Source of the DNA: JADKAV01 sp041393775
Lineage (GTDB): Bacteria; Actinomycetota; Actinomycetes; S36-B12; UBA10799
Reading direction: 5' to 3'
Length of the DNA: 64,000 nt
Assembly (NCBI GenBank): GCA_041393775.1
Contig: JAWKJM010000003.1
Span: 868,001 to 932,000, forward strand
The translations under genes and the position numbers were made by a program. The notes beneath the pieces were generated by a model. The model worked only from the letters and a program-made list of their open reading frames with translations, did no database searches and had not been told where the DNA came from. Below, piece by piece: positions 35,517 through 44,199 of the stretch (position 1 is its first letter; every line of letters starts with the position of its first letter).

Positions 35517-37091
35517 TTGACTTCGTTCGACTACCTGATCGTTGGTGCTGGTTCGGCCGGCTGCGTCCTCGCCGGCAGGCTGTCTGAACAGCCCGGCGTG
35601 ACCGTCGCCCTGCTCGAGGCCGGCGGTTCCAACCGCTCGCTGAACGTGCGCATCCCGGCTGCGTTCCCCAAGTTGTTCCGCACAGACCGGGACTGGGAGT
35701 ACTACTCCGACCCCGAGCCCGGCCTGATGGGCCGCCGGCTCTACATGCCACGGGGAAAGATGATCGGCGGGTCGTCGTCAATGAACGCGATGCTGTTCGT
35801 GCGTGGCAACAGGGAGGACTTCGACAGTTGGGCCAAAGCCGGCGCGACCGGATGGTCGTATGACGAGGTGCTGCCCTACTTCAAGCGCATGGAGAAGTTC
35901 GAGCGCGGCGGCGACGACTACCGCGGCGTGGAAGGACCGCTGCAGGTCGCAGACCACCGCAGCCGCACCCGGATCACCGAGCTGCTCGTCGAAGCCTCCC
36001 AGCAAGCCGGTCTGCCGTTCAACGACGACTACAACGGGGCATCCCAGGAGGGCGTGGGCTTCCTGCAAGTCACGCAGCGCAAGGGCAGCCGTTTCTCAGC
36101 CGCTGACGCCTGGCTCAGCCCAGCGCAGTCCCGCAAGAACTTGACCGTCCGAAGCAACACCCAGGTGCTGCGAGTGGAGATCGATCGCGGCCGGGCAACC
36201 GGCGTGTGGGTGCAGGGCGCCGACGGCCCGGAGTTGATCCGCGCCAACCGGGAGGTGATCCTTTCTGCCGGGGCCATCGGGTCCCCGCAACTGCTCATGC
36301 TGTCCGGCGTCGGTCCCGCGCAACACCTCGAGGAGGTGGGAGTCGACGTAGTGGTGGACAACCCGCACGTGGGCCAGCACTATCAGGACCACCCGTTCTA
36401 CTTGCTGAACTGGGAGACCACCGTGCCCGGCACCCTGGCCGAGGCCCAAAGCATCGGCAACCTCCTCAACTACGCGGTGTTCGGCCGGGGGCTGCTGACG
36501 TCGACGGTCGCTGAGAGCACCGCCTTCTGGCGCAGTTCAGACCCTCTGCCGGCCCCGGACATGCAGTTCCACATGGGCGCCGCCTACTTCCACAACCATG
36601 GGTTCGACACCTATCCCAAGCCGGCGTACGCGATCGCTCCGACACTGGTCGCTCCGCAAAGCCGTGGCCAGATCACCCTCCGGACGAACGACCCCGGTGA
36701 CAAGCCGTCCATCGTGGGCAACCACCTCAGCGAACAGGCCGACGCGGACGCGATGCTCGCGGGCCTGCAACTCTCCCGGGAGATCGTGGCGCAGGACCCG
36801 CTGCGTGAGGTGACAGGCAAGGAGATCCACCCCGGTGTGGAGATCACCGATCCGGCGGGTCTGGTGAAGGAACTTCGCCGTGAGACCGAGTTGATCTACC
36901 ACCCCACCAGCACTGCGCGGATGGGCGTGCAAGGGGACGCTGTGGTCGATCCCGAACTGCGGGTGTTCGGCGTGCAAGGTCTGCGGGTGGTCGACGCGTC
37001 AGTGTTCCCGACCATCACCCGAGGCAACACGAACGCGGCTACGTACATGGTCGCCGAGCGTGCCGCCGACCTCATCCGCGATGCCGGCTGA
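35517..37091 (+). CDS. GMC-family FAD-dependent alcohol dehydrogenase (AlkJ/BetA-like)
   Basis: 524 aa from TTG 35517 (GAAGG 7 nt upstream); the frame extends 266 codons further but only as noise. FAD-binding DYLIVGAGSAGCVLAGRLSE, LLEAGG, GMC signature RGKMIGGSSSMNAMLFVRGN, ILSAGAIGSPQLLMLSGVGP, catalytic-His region LIYHPTSTARMG and ending VVDASVFPTITRGNTNAATYMVAERAADLI. The family oxidises choline or aliphatic alcohols to aldehydes. Neighbouring acyl-CoA synthetase and aldehyde dehydrogenase favour a fatty alcohol over choline (inference). Confidence 0.9.
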   Translation: MTSFDYLIVGAGSAGCVLAGRLSEQPGVTVALLEAGGSNRSLNVRIPAAFPKLFRTDRDWEYYSDPEPGLMGRRLYMPRGKMIGGSSSMNAMLFVRGNREDFDSWAKAGATGWSYDEVLPYFKRMEKFERGGDDYRGVEGPLQVADHRSRTRITELLVEASQQAGLPFNDDYNGASQEGVGFLQVTQRKGSRFSAADAWLSPAQSRKNLTVRSNTQVLRVEIDRGRATGVWVQGADGPELIRANREVILSAGAIGSPQLLMLSGVGPAQHLEEVGVDVVVDNPHVGQHYQDHPFYLLNWETTVPGTLAEAQSIGNLLNYAVFGRGLLTSTVAESTAFWRSSDPLPAPDMQFHMGAAYFHNHGFDTYPKPAYAIAPTLVAPQSRGQITLRTNDPGDKPSIVGNHLSEQADADAMLAGLQLSREIVAQDPLREVTGKEIHPGVEITDPAGLVKELRRETELIYHPTSTARMGVQGDAVVDPELRVFGVQGLRVVDASVFPTITRGNTNAATYMVAERAADLIRDAG

Positions 37092-37665
37092 ACCCGCTGA
37101 GGCGAGCCCTGCCCGGGAGCGGATCCTGCAGGCCGTCATCGACGGCTTGTCCGAACTGGACCCTGCCGCGCTGACTATCCAGCAGGTCTGCGCCCGGGCG
37201 CAGGTGCGGCCGCCGACGCTGTATTACCACTTCGGGAGCAAGGAGGGACTCCTGGCCGCCGGCGTGGACGCATTGGTGAGCCGCTGGATCCTCGAACTAG
37301 ACGCCCGGGTCGATCGCGGGGGGAGTCTCGAGCAGACGCTCACGCAGACGGTCGATGCCTGGCACGAAATGATCACCGCACCGACCAGACCCTTCTCGGT
37401 GTTCATCTGGGTTGCGATGTGGTCTGAGGAATCCAGGGTGCCGCTGCTGCGAGCACGACAACACGCCATGGAACTCATCGAGGGCGCCATGGCCGCCTAT
37501 CTCGGCCCGATCCCGGACCTCAGCGATCTGGCCGGACTCATACTCGACGGCCTCCTCGGAGCCGTTGTGGACTACCAGCTCGACACCGACGACGAAGCTT
37601 TGCGACGCAGGCTCTCGATGCTGGCGACGCTTGCCCAACTGCGGTCGGTAGCCGCAGAACGATGA
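37081..37665 (+). CDS. TetR-family transcriptional regulator
   Basis: 194 aa from ATG 37081, overlapping the GMC gene by 11 nt. N-terminal HTH: ARERILQAVIDGLSEL, TIQQVCARAQVRPPTLYYHFGSKEGLLAAGVDALV. The ligand half includes FIWVAMWSEESRVPLL. Located inside the operon it most likely controls, with a candidate operator at 35482-35502. Confidence 0.9.
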   Translation: MPAEPAEASPARERILQAVIDGLSELDPAALTIQQVCARAQVRPPTLYYHFGSKEGLLAAGVDALVSRWILELDARVDRGGSLEQTLTQTVDAWHEMITAPTRPFSVFIWVAMWSEESRVPLLRARQHAMELIEGAMAAYLGPIPDLSDLAGLILDGLLGAVVDYQLDTDDEALRRRLSMLATLAQLRSVAAER

Positions 37666-37727
37666 CCCCTGACACCAACCGGAAGGCCACGCTGACGCGC
37701 AGCCGAACCCATCTGAAAGGAACAGAA

Positions 37728-39215
37728 ATGAATCTCGCAGACAACCTCGTCCAGAGTGCGAAGGAGCACTCCGCGCGCGTTGCGATCAAAATGGACGATG
37801 TCGAAGTGACGTACGCCGCGCTGGCAGACACAGCCGCCCGGGTCGCCGGATGGCTCGGGGAACTGGGTGTGAAGCCCGGGGACCGCGTGGGCGTCACCCT
37901 GCCGAACATCCCGCAGATGCCGATCATCTACTACGGCATCCTTTGGGCAGGTGGTGTGGTCGTGCCCATGAACCCGTTGTACCGGTCCCGTGAGGTGGCC
38001 TACGTGCTCGGCGACTCCTCAGCCAAGGTGCTGTTCGCCTGGGACGGCGTCGACGAGCAGGCCAAGCCCGGAGCCGAGGAGGCCGGCGCGCACTACGTGT
38101 CGGTCGGCGCGCAGTTCCTGCCCGAGTTGATGACCCATGAGCCGGTGGACCTCGTCGAGCGAGCCGACGACGACACCGCCGTCGTGCTCTACACCTCGGG
38201 CACGACCGGTTCCCCGAAGGGTGCTGAACTCACCCACGCCAACATGGGCCGCAACGCCGAGGTGTGCGACGGGCTGATGAGCATCGAGTCCGAGGACATC
38301 GTGTTCGGCGGCCTGCCGCTGTTCCACTCCTTCGGCCAGACGGTGGGCCTGAACGCGGCCGTGCGGGTCGGCGCGACCCTGACTCTCATCCCGCGCTTCG
38401 AGCCCACCAAGGCCCTGGAAGTCCTTCAGCGCGACAAGGTGACCATCATGCTCGGCGTGCCGACCATGTACGTCGCGCTGCTGCAGCACCCGGAGAAGGA
38501 GAGCTACGACCTCAGCAACCTGCGCGTATGCGCGTCCGGCGGCGCGTCGTTGCCGGTCGAGGTGCTGCGCGGCTTCGAGGAGGCCTTCGCAGCGGTGCTG
38601 CTCGAGGGGTACGGGCTGTCCGAGACCTCTCCGGTGGCATCCTTCAACCACGCCGACCGCGAACGTAAGGCGGGCTCCATCGGACAGCCCATCGTCGGCG
38701 TGGAGTTCCGTCTGATCGACAGCGAGTGGAACGACGTCGCCGAGGGCGAGATCGGCGAGATCGCGATCAAGGGTCACAACGTCATGAAGGGCTACCTGGG
38801 CAAGCCGGAGGCCACCGAGTGGGCCATCGTCGACGGATGGTTCCGCACCGGGGACCTTGCCAGGCGCGACGACGAGGGGTACTACTTCATCGTGGACCGG
38901 GCCAAGGACATGATCATCCGCGGCGGCTACAACGTCTACCCGCGCGAGATCGAGGAAGTGCTCTACGAGCACCCCGCCATCGCCTCGGTGGCAGTGTTGG
39001 GTGTCCCGCACACCGAACTCGGCGAGGAGGTCGCCGCCGCCGTGACTCTGAAGTCGGGCGAGTCGGCAACCGAGGCGGAGATCCGCGAATTCGCCAAGGA
39101 GCGAGTCGCGCCCTACAAGTACCCCCGCCACATCTGGATCACCACCGAGTTGCCCATGGGCCCGACCGGCAAGATCCTGAAGCGTGAGATCGTCATCCCC
39201 GTTGAGGAGGCCTAA
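37728..39215 (+). CDS. Long/medium-chain fatty acid-CoA ligase
   Basis: 495 aa from ATG 37728 (AAAGGAACAGAA before it); 22 more codons are open upstream without support. AMP-forming motifs: VVLYTSGTTGSPKGAELTH (A3), EGYGLSETSP (A5), GWFRTGDLARRDDEGYYFIVDRAKDMIIRGGYNVYPREIEEVL (A7-A8), and C-terminal Lys in PMGPTGKILKREI (A10). Activates an acid to acyl-adenylate and then acyl-CoA. Follows the TetR gene; 4 nt before the aldehyde dehydrogenase gene. Confidence 0.92.
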   Translation: MNLADNLVQSAKEHSARVAIKMDDVEVTYAALADTAARVAGWLGELGVKPGDRVGVTLPNIPQMPIIYYGILWAGGVVVPMNPLYRSREVAYVLGDSSAKVLFAWDGVDEQAKPGAEEAGAHYVSVGAQFLPELMTHEPVDLVERADDDTAVVLYTSGTTGSPKGAELTHANMGRNAEVCDGLMSIESEDIVFGGLPLFHSFGQTVGLNAAVRVGATLTLIPRFEPTKALEVLQRDKVTIMLGVPTMYVALLQHPEKESYDLSNLRVCASGGASLPVEVLRGFEEAFAAVLLEGYGLSETSPVASFNHADRERKAGSIGQPIVGVEFRLIDSEWNDVAEGEIGEIAIKGHNVMKGYLGKPEATEWAIVDGWFRTGDLARRDDEGYYFIVDRAKDMIIRGGYNVYPREIEEVLYEHPAIASVAVLGVPHTELGEEVAAAVTLKSGESATEAEIREFAKERVAPYKYPRHIWITTELPMGPTGKILKREIVIPVEEA

Positions 39216-39219
39216 GAGC

Positions 39220-40944
39220 ATGAGCGAAGTGGTTGTTGAAACGGCTGAGGCCGACATCGAGGAGGTGCTCGCCGAACTCGACGAGCACAAGCAACGCTGG
39301 GCGGAACTGCCCATCTGGGACAAGATCCACTACCTCACCGAGGTACGGGGTCTCGTCCTCGACCACGCCGACGAGTGGGTGGCCGCGGGAGCCTCGTTCA
39401 AGGGCTTCGAGCCGGGTGCACCGATCGTCGGCAACGAGGAGTGGTTGGGTGGGCCGTACCCGACGGTCGCCTGGATCAGCGACGCCATCTCCACCCTCGA
39501 AGCCCTGCGCACCGGGGAGGATCCGTTGGCCGGACTGCCGGTCAAGACCGCAGCCGGCGGACAAGTCGTGCTGCGCGTCATGCCAGGGTCGATATACGAC
39601 CGGCTGCTGCTCTCCGGCTACGACCTCGACGTCTGGATGCAGCCGGGAGTGACCGAGGAGTCGATGCGTGATGAGGTCGGCGCGTTCTACAAGCAGTCCG
39701 ACCCCGTAGGCCGGGTGAGTGTCGTGCTCGGCGCCGGGAACGTCTCGGCGATCCCCGCCCTCGACGTGCTGTATGCGATGTTTGTCCTCGGGGACGTGGT
39801 GGTACTGAAACTGAACCCTGTGGCGCAATCCTATGGCCCGGTGTTCGAGTCGGTCTTCGCCCCGCTCATCCGCGACGGCTACCTGAAGATCGTGCGCGGC
39901 GGCGGGGAAGTGGGACAGACCCTGGTGAGCAGCGATCTTGTGCGAGCCGTTCACATCACCGGCAGCGGCCGGACCTTCGACGCCATCGTATGGGGCACCG
40001 GTTCGGAGGCCGAGCGTCGCAAGAAGCAGGACAAGCCACTGCTGGACAAGCCGATCAGTTCTGAACTCGGTGGCGTCGGACCCACCATCGTGGTTCCCGG
40101 CAAGTGGTCCAAAGCCGATCTGCGCTACCAGGCCGAGCACATCGCGACGCAGAAGTTGCACAGTTCCGGCCATACCTGCGTCGCGTCACAGGTGCTGGTG
40201 CTGCCGGAAGCGTGGCCGCAGCGGGAGGAGTTCCTCGCGGCGGTGCGGGAGGCACTTGCCCGCGCACCGTACCGGCGACCCTTCTACCCAGGAGCGCAGC
40301 AGCGCGTTGACGCGTTCCTGCGTGACAACCCCGACGCCGACCTGGTGGAGGGACACCAGCGGGTGGCACTGCTCACCGACATCGATCCCGAGTCGGACCA
40401 CCCGGCGTTTGCCGAGGAGTTCTTCGGACCGTTGTACGTGACCACCGCCCTGCCCGGGGACACCGTCGAGGAGTACCTGAGCAACGCCGTCGAGTTCGCC
40501 AACGACCGGCTCGTGGGCAATCTCGGGGCCAACCTGCTGGTGGATCCTGATACGGCTCGCAAGCACCGCTCGGCCCTCGATGCCACCGTGGCCGACCTGA
40601 AGTACGGGTGTATCGGAGTCAATGCCTGGGCCGGCGTGGTGTTCCTCACCAGTCGCGCGGCCTGGGGAGCTTACGCCGGCAACACGCTCGCCGACATCCA
40701 GTCCGGGGCAGGAGTGGTGCACAACTCGCTCATGCTGGGCCATCCGCAGAAGAACGTCCTGTGGGCCCCGTTCCGGCCGTTCCCGCGGTCGGCGCGCCAC
40801 GGTGCCATCACGATGGCGGTGAAGCCGCCGTGGTTCTTGGAGAACCACACGTCGTACAGCACTGCGCGGCAGTTCACGTACTTCGCTGCGGACCCGAGTC
40901 CGACGCGGTTGCCTGGACTGTTCGCATCGGCGCTGCGGGGCTGA
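39220..40944 (+). CDS. Aldehyde dehydrogenase-superfamily protein
   Basis: 574 aa, ATG 39220 with GAGGAGG upstream, 4 nt after the ligase stop. ALDH fold features: SVVLGAGNVSAIPALDVLYAMFVLGDVVVLKLNP (nucleotide binding), VHITGSGRTFDAIVWG, ISSELGGVGPTIVVPG with the general-base Glu region, and SSGHTCVASQVLVLP with the candidate catalytic Cys; EEFFGPLYV near the C-terminus. Longer than the usual 480-500 aa, with an N-terminal extension of about 100 residues, so it belongs to a divergent branch. Likely oxidises the aldehyde made by the GMC enzyme. Confidence 0.83.
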   Translation: MSEVVVETAEADIEEVLAELDEHKQRWAELPIWDKIHYLTEVRGLVLDHADEWVAAGASFKGFEPGAPIVGNEEWLGGPYPTVAWISDAISTLEALRTGEDPLAGLPVKTAAGGQVVLRVMPGSIYDRLLLSGYDLDVWMQPGVTEESMRDEVGAFYKQSDPVGRVSVVLGAGNVSAIPALDVLYAMFVLGDVVVLKLNPVAQSYGPVFESVFAPLIRDGYLKIVRGGGEVGQTLVSSDLVRAVHITGSGRTFDAIVWGTGSEAERRKKQDKPLLDKPISSELGGVGPTIVVPGKWSKADLRYQAEHIATQKLHSSGHTCVASQVLVLPEAWPQREEFLAAVREALARAPYRRPFYPGAQQRVDAFLRDNPDADLVEGHQRVALLTDIDPESDHPAFAEEFFGPLYVTTALPGDTVEEYLSNAVEFANDRLVGNLGANLLVDPDTARKHRSALDATVADLKYGCIGVNAWAGVVFLTSRAAWGAYAGNTLADIQSGAGVVHNSLMLGHPQKNVLWAPFRPFPRSARHGAITMAVKPPWFLENHTSYSTARQFTYFAADPSPTRLPGLFASALRG

Positions 40945-41067
40945 CGCGAGAGATCGCTGGGGCCGCGACCGACTCACAGCAGGTCGCGCCGCTGTGGTTG
41001 GTGCGGGCCGTGGGGTCTGCTCCGCTGAAGGGTTCGAGCGACCGAGGTAGCTGGAGCAGTGGCTGTG

Positions 41068-41162
41068 AGCGCCGTTTGTCGACGTTCGTGCAGTTTGTCG
41101 ACGTTCGTCGAGCGACGGGCGTCGACGAACTGCACCAACACCAACGAACAGGCAGTTCGCTG
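41068..41162. repeat. Nested inverted/direct repeat, family 3
   Basis: Arms GTGCAGTTTGTCGACG (41088-41103) and CGTCGACGAACTGCAC (41120-41135) pair at 15 of 16 positions. The 16-mer GTTTGTCGACGTTCGT occurs directly repeated at 41074 and 41093. It separates two convergent genes and could also act as a bidirectional terminator. Only one copy in the window. Confidence 0.7.
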
Positions 41163-41196
41163 ACCACCGACACCCTCACCTCATGCACGTCCACGG

Positions 41197-42456
41197 TCAA
41201 CCGGCATCCGGCGCACCCATCACGTCGCGCCCCAGCAGGTCCTCGTAGGTCTCCCGCCGCACCGCCACGTGTGCCTGGCCGTCCTCGCAGAACACCACAG
41301 GTGGGCGCAGGGCCCCGTTGTAGTTGTTGCTCATGGTGAAGGTGTAGGCGCCGGTGACGGGGATGACCAGCAGGTCGCCGACCTCGGGCTGCACAAGCGG
41401 ATGGCCTTCGACAAAGGTGTCCCCGGATTCACAATGGCGGCCCACGATGTCGCAGAACTCGGTGTGGCCGGTCTTGTCGATGATCGCGGGGTGGAAGGGC
41501 TGGCCGTACAGCGCGACCTCGAGGTTGTCGCCCATGCCGCCGTCGACGGCGACGTGGGTGCGCACGCCGCGCTTGACGGTCATGACCCGGTAGACGGTGA
41601 TGCCGTTCGGGCCGACCATCGAGCGGCCGGGTTCGATGAGCAGTTCCACATCGGTGCCGAGGTGGCGGTGGACGGCGCCCACAAGGCGCTCGACATACTC
41701 CACGACGGTCGGGGCGGTGTCCGACGGCACGTAGCGGATGCCCAGGCCCCCGCCGAGGTCGTAGACGTCGAAGCGCTCGAGTCTCGCGAGGGCGGCGACG
41801 GACTGCTCGAACTGCTCGACGTTGAGGATCTGCGAGCCGACGTGGGCGTGCAGGCCGCGCAGGTCGAGCAGCGGCTCGCTGCGGACGCGCTCGATGGCAT
41901 CGGTGATCTGGTGGCTCGGGATGCCGAACTTCGACGCATCATGACCGGTGGCCATCTTCGCGTTGGTCTGCGCGTCGATGGCCGGGCTGACCCGCAGCAG
42001 CACCGCTACCGGCTGCCTCGCCAGCCGCGAGATTCGCACGACGTCGTCGAGGTTGTCGACCACGATGTACCTGATATCCATCTCGATCGCTTTGGCGATC
42101 TCGGCGTCGGACTTCGCGTTACCGTGCAGCACGATGCCTACGGGGTCCACGCCGGCGCGTTCGGCGGCCAGTAGTTCCCCGAGGCCGGCCACGTCGAGCC
42201 CGCACCCGGTTTGCGCGATCAACGACATCACTGACGGCGTCGGGAAACTCTTGGAGGCGAACAGCACCTGGCTGCGCGGGTGCCGGGCAGTGAGTTCGTC
42301 ATGGAAGGTTTGCGCCCGGTCCTTCAGCCCGGCGGCATCGATGAGGTATGCCGGCGTTCCGAACTCGTCGGCCAGGTCCGCGACCCGGCGGCCGGCCAGT
42401 GTGAGGCGTCCTGCGTCGTCGACAGTGGTGTTCGGGGGGTAGAGCGAGAGGTCCAC
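41197..42456 (-). CDS. lysA: Diaminopimelate decarboxylase
   Basis: 419 aa. PLP-dependent fold III decarboxylase: FGTPAYLIDAAGL, LFASKSFPTPSVMSLIAQTGCGLDVAGLGEL (PLP Lys), KFGIPSHQITDAI, GLHAHVGSQI, YDLGGGLGIRY, LIEPGRSMVGPNG, VGRHCESGDTF (substrate-binding CESxD). Last step of lysine synthesis; it also drains diaminopimelate. Typical actinobacterial length is 420-470 aa. ATG start; the small membrane protein gene lies directly upstream. Confidence 0.9.
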   Translation of the reverse strand: MDLSLYPPNTTVDDAGRLTLAGRRVADLADEFGTPAYLIDAAGLKDRAQTFHDELTARHPRSQVLFASKSFPTPSVMSLIAQTGCGLDVAGLGELLAAERAGVDPVGIVLHGNAKSDAEIAKAIEMDIRYIVVDNLDDVVRISRLARQPVAVLLRVSPAIDAQTNAKMATGHDASKFGIPSHQITDAIERVRSEPLLDLRGLHAHVGSQILNVEQFEQSVAALARLERFDVYDLGGGLGIRYVPSDTAPTVVEYVERLVGAVHRHLGTDVELLIEPGRSMVGPNGITVYRVMTVKRGVRTHVAVDGGMGDNLEVALYGQPFHPAIIDKTGHTEFCDIVGRHCESGDTFVEGHPLVQPEVGDLLVIPVTGAYTFTMSNNYNGALRPPVVFCEDGQAHVAVRRETYEDLLGRDVMGAPDAG

Positions 42457-42462
42457 GTGCTG

Positions 42463-42711
42463 CTACCCGAAGCCCAGCAGTCGTGAGCCGCCGATCAGGA
42501 TCGCAGCGACGCCGAAGAAGAGCAGCCACGGCCAGGTCTTGCGCCAGCGCTCGGAACGGCGTGCCCGATTTGAGCGCTTGGCCGCCGTAGTGCCCTGCAG
42601 TTCGGCACGATCGAGCTCTGCCCAGCGTTCCCGCTTGGCCTGCAGGTCGCGGTCGCGGGCGGAAGCCTCCTTGTGCGAGGCGTCGTTGATCCAGTCCTCG
42701 TTGAAACTCAC
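42463..42711 (-). CDS. Small single-pass membrane protein
   Basis: 82 aa. Charged, helical N-terminal part (DASHKEASARDRDLQAKRERWAELDRAEL), then KRSNRARRSERWRKTWPW and one hydrophobic segment LLFFGVAAILIGGSRLLGF at the C-terminus. The basic stretch before the segment predicts the N-terminal part in the cytoplasm. Six nt upstream of lysA on the same strand. Function unknown. Confidence 0.7.
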   Translation of the reverse strand: MSFNEDWINDASHKEASARDRDLQAKRERWAELDRAELQGTTAAKRSNRARRSERWRKTWPWLLFFGVAAILIGGSRLLGFG

Positions 42712-42738
42712 GCGTCCAGCGAAGCACAGTGGGGGCGA

Positions 42739-43284
42739 TCACGCCGGGTCGGAGTTGCGGGCGCGCATGTCAGGAGGGGGGTCCCACGCCGTCAGCCGGG
42801 GAATCCATCCCGGGACGTTGTCGGCGTAGGTGTCGTAGTCCGCACCGAACCGTCGTCGCAGCGCGGGTTCCTCGGAGGAGTGCATGTACAGCAGGTTCAC
42901 GACGACGAATCCGCAGAACCAGAGCAGCACGGCCACGCTGCTGAACAGCAACGATTCGGACAGCAGGACGGCGAACACCCCGGCGATCATGGGGTTGCGG
43001 ACATAGCGATAGGGCCCGGCGACGACCAGGCGGGTGGTGTGGTCCCAGGGCGCGAGAGTGCCGCCGCCCACCCGAGCGAACAACCGGATCGTGGTAACCA
43101 TCAGCCAGAGCCCGGCAAGGAGCAGGGCCGCCCCGAGCGGCCACGAGATCCACGAGGGTGGCCAATGCGCCGCTACGCGTCCGCGTCCCACGAGCAACAG
43201 GCAGCCGGGGACCAGCACGGTGACCGCGACCGGCAGTTGCAGGATGGCGCGTACCTGCCGCCATGTGGATGGGTTCTCAGTCAT
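42739..43284 (-). CDS. Isoprenylcysteine/phospholipid methyltransferase-like membrane protein
   Basis: 181 aa with 4-5 hydrophobic segments. The C-terminal half carries the ICMT/PEMT signature: VVAGPYRYVRNPMIAGVFAVLLSESLLF, then EEPALRRRFGADYDTYADNVPGWIPRL. These enzymes methylate membrane-bound substrates with S-adenosylmethionine. The substrate is not predictable. Confidence 0.82.
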   Translation of the reverse strand: MTENPSTWRQVRAILQLPVAVTVLVPGCLLLVGRGRVAAHWPPSWISWPLGAALLLAGLWLMVTTIRLFARVGGGTLAPWDHTTRLVVAGPYRYVRNPMIAGVFAVLLSESLLFSSVAVLLWFCGFVVVNLLYMHSSEEPALRRRFGADYDTYADNVPGWIPRLTAWDPPPDMRARNSDPA

Positions 43285-43302
43285 CGCGGCCGCGGCGGCC
43301 CA

Positions 43303-43707
43303 TTACGGGGCGACGAACTCCTTCGCGGTGATCGGTCCCTTGCCCGCCTTGTTCACGCCCCTGACCTGCACCCGATAGCGCGCTCCTGAGTCCACCGTCC
43401 ACGCATAGGAACGGCCGTGGGTCTCCTGCCACAGTCGCGGCAGTGGTGCCACCGGGTTCATCGGGTTGGTCGTGCCGGGCTCACGCACCACCTGGAAGGC
43501 CAGCCTCGTGATCCGCACCCGGTAAACGTTGGCCCGCTTGGACGGCGACCACCTCAGCTTCACCTTTCCATCCTTGAACGCGGTCCTCGTGTTCTTGATC
43601 GGCCCGGGGCCGTCGTCGGCGCTCGCGCCACTGGCGGATGCCGACGCCACGAGGAGCACGGCCGAACCGCCGGCGGCCAGCACCGACCGTTTCCACCCAG
43701 ATGCCAT
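43303..43707 (-). CDS. Secreted protein with a fibronectin type III-like domain
   Basis: 134 aa. Signal peptide KRSVLAAGGSAVLLVASASASGASA. The rest resembles a single FN3-like fold: GKVKLRWSPSKRANVYRVRITR, SYAWTVDSGARYRVQVRGVNKAGKGP. Often a carbohydrate- or surface-interaction module; here alone. GGAGG is present before the ATG. Confidence 0.75.
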   Translation of the reverse strand: MASGWKRSVLAAGGSAVLLVASASASGASADDGPGPIKNTRTAFKDGKVKLRWSPSKRANVYRVRITRLAFQVVREPGTTNPMNPVAPLPRLWQETHGRSYAWTVDSGARYRVQVRGVNKAGKGPITAKEFVAP

Positions 43708-43871
43708 GGCGACCTCCTTGCCGTCGGAGGCTACTCCTGCGCAACGCGATAGTCGATGGGCCGAAAGTCCTTCGTCGGTCGCGCCGGGAGTGGTCCGAGC
43801 CTGGGGTTCCCGTTAGGTGTTTGACTTCCGGTTCGACGTTCGGGTTCCGGTTCGGCCTTTGAGGTGTCCAA

Positions 43872-43959
43872 GAGCCGAACCGGAACCGGCGAGCCGAACC
43901 GGAACCGGGGAGCCGAACGGGAACCGGGGAGCCGAACGGGAACCGGCGAGCCGAACGGC
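43872..43959. repeat. 19-bp tandem repeat, four full units plus a partial
   Basis: Units GAGCCGAAC(C/G)GGAACCGG(C/G) start at 43872, 43891, 43910 and 43929, with a partial fifth at 43948. A single related unit recurs near 44145 and an inverted one near 43831-43860 (GGTTCCGGTTCGG). It directly abuts repeat family 2 copy B. Noncoding. Confidence 0.88.
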
Positions 43960-44125
43960 GGCGTTCAGGCGAGAAACCTACGGGCGTCAGATCGCTCGCG
44001 TTAGAGAACGTTCACGAGGTTAGAGAAACCACGCGTGCATTCTCTAACCTCGCGACCGTTCTCTAACCTCGCGGCCAACTCCTCTGCGGCTACCGAGTAC
44101 ACCAGCCAGCCTTCGGACTACGTGT
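43959..44125. repeat. Nested palindromic repeat, family 2 copy B
   Basis: Inner arms CGAGGTTAGAGAA (44015-44027) and TTCTCTAACCTCG (44040-44052) are perfect; outer arms GTTAGAGAACG (44000-44010) and CGTTCTCTAAC (44057-44067) are also perfect. Flanks match copy A (12769-13038) in reverse orientation, including the CTGCGGCTAC and GGACTACGTG segments. Confidence 0.85.
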
Positions 44126-44199
44126 TTGAGTTCCGTACCCAAGAGCCGAACGGGAACCGGGTCCGACCCACGGCGGCGGGCCCCAGGTACGGTCGGGGA

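Noticed and set aside
35517..40944. Choline-to-betaine operon (betA, betI, betB)
   Set aside because: The acyl-CoA synthetase and the atypical long aldehyde dehydrogenase do not fit betaine synthesis; kept only as an alternative.
43872..43959. CRISPR array
   Set aside because: 19-bp units are back to back with no spacers and no cas genes nearby.
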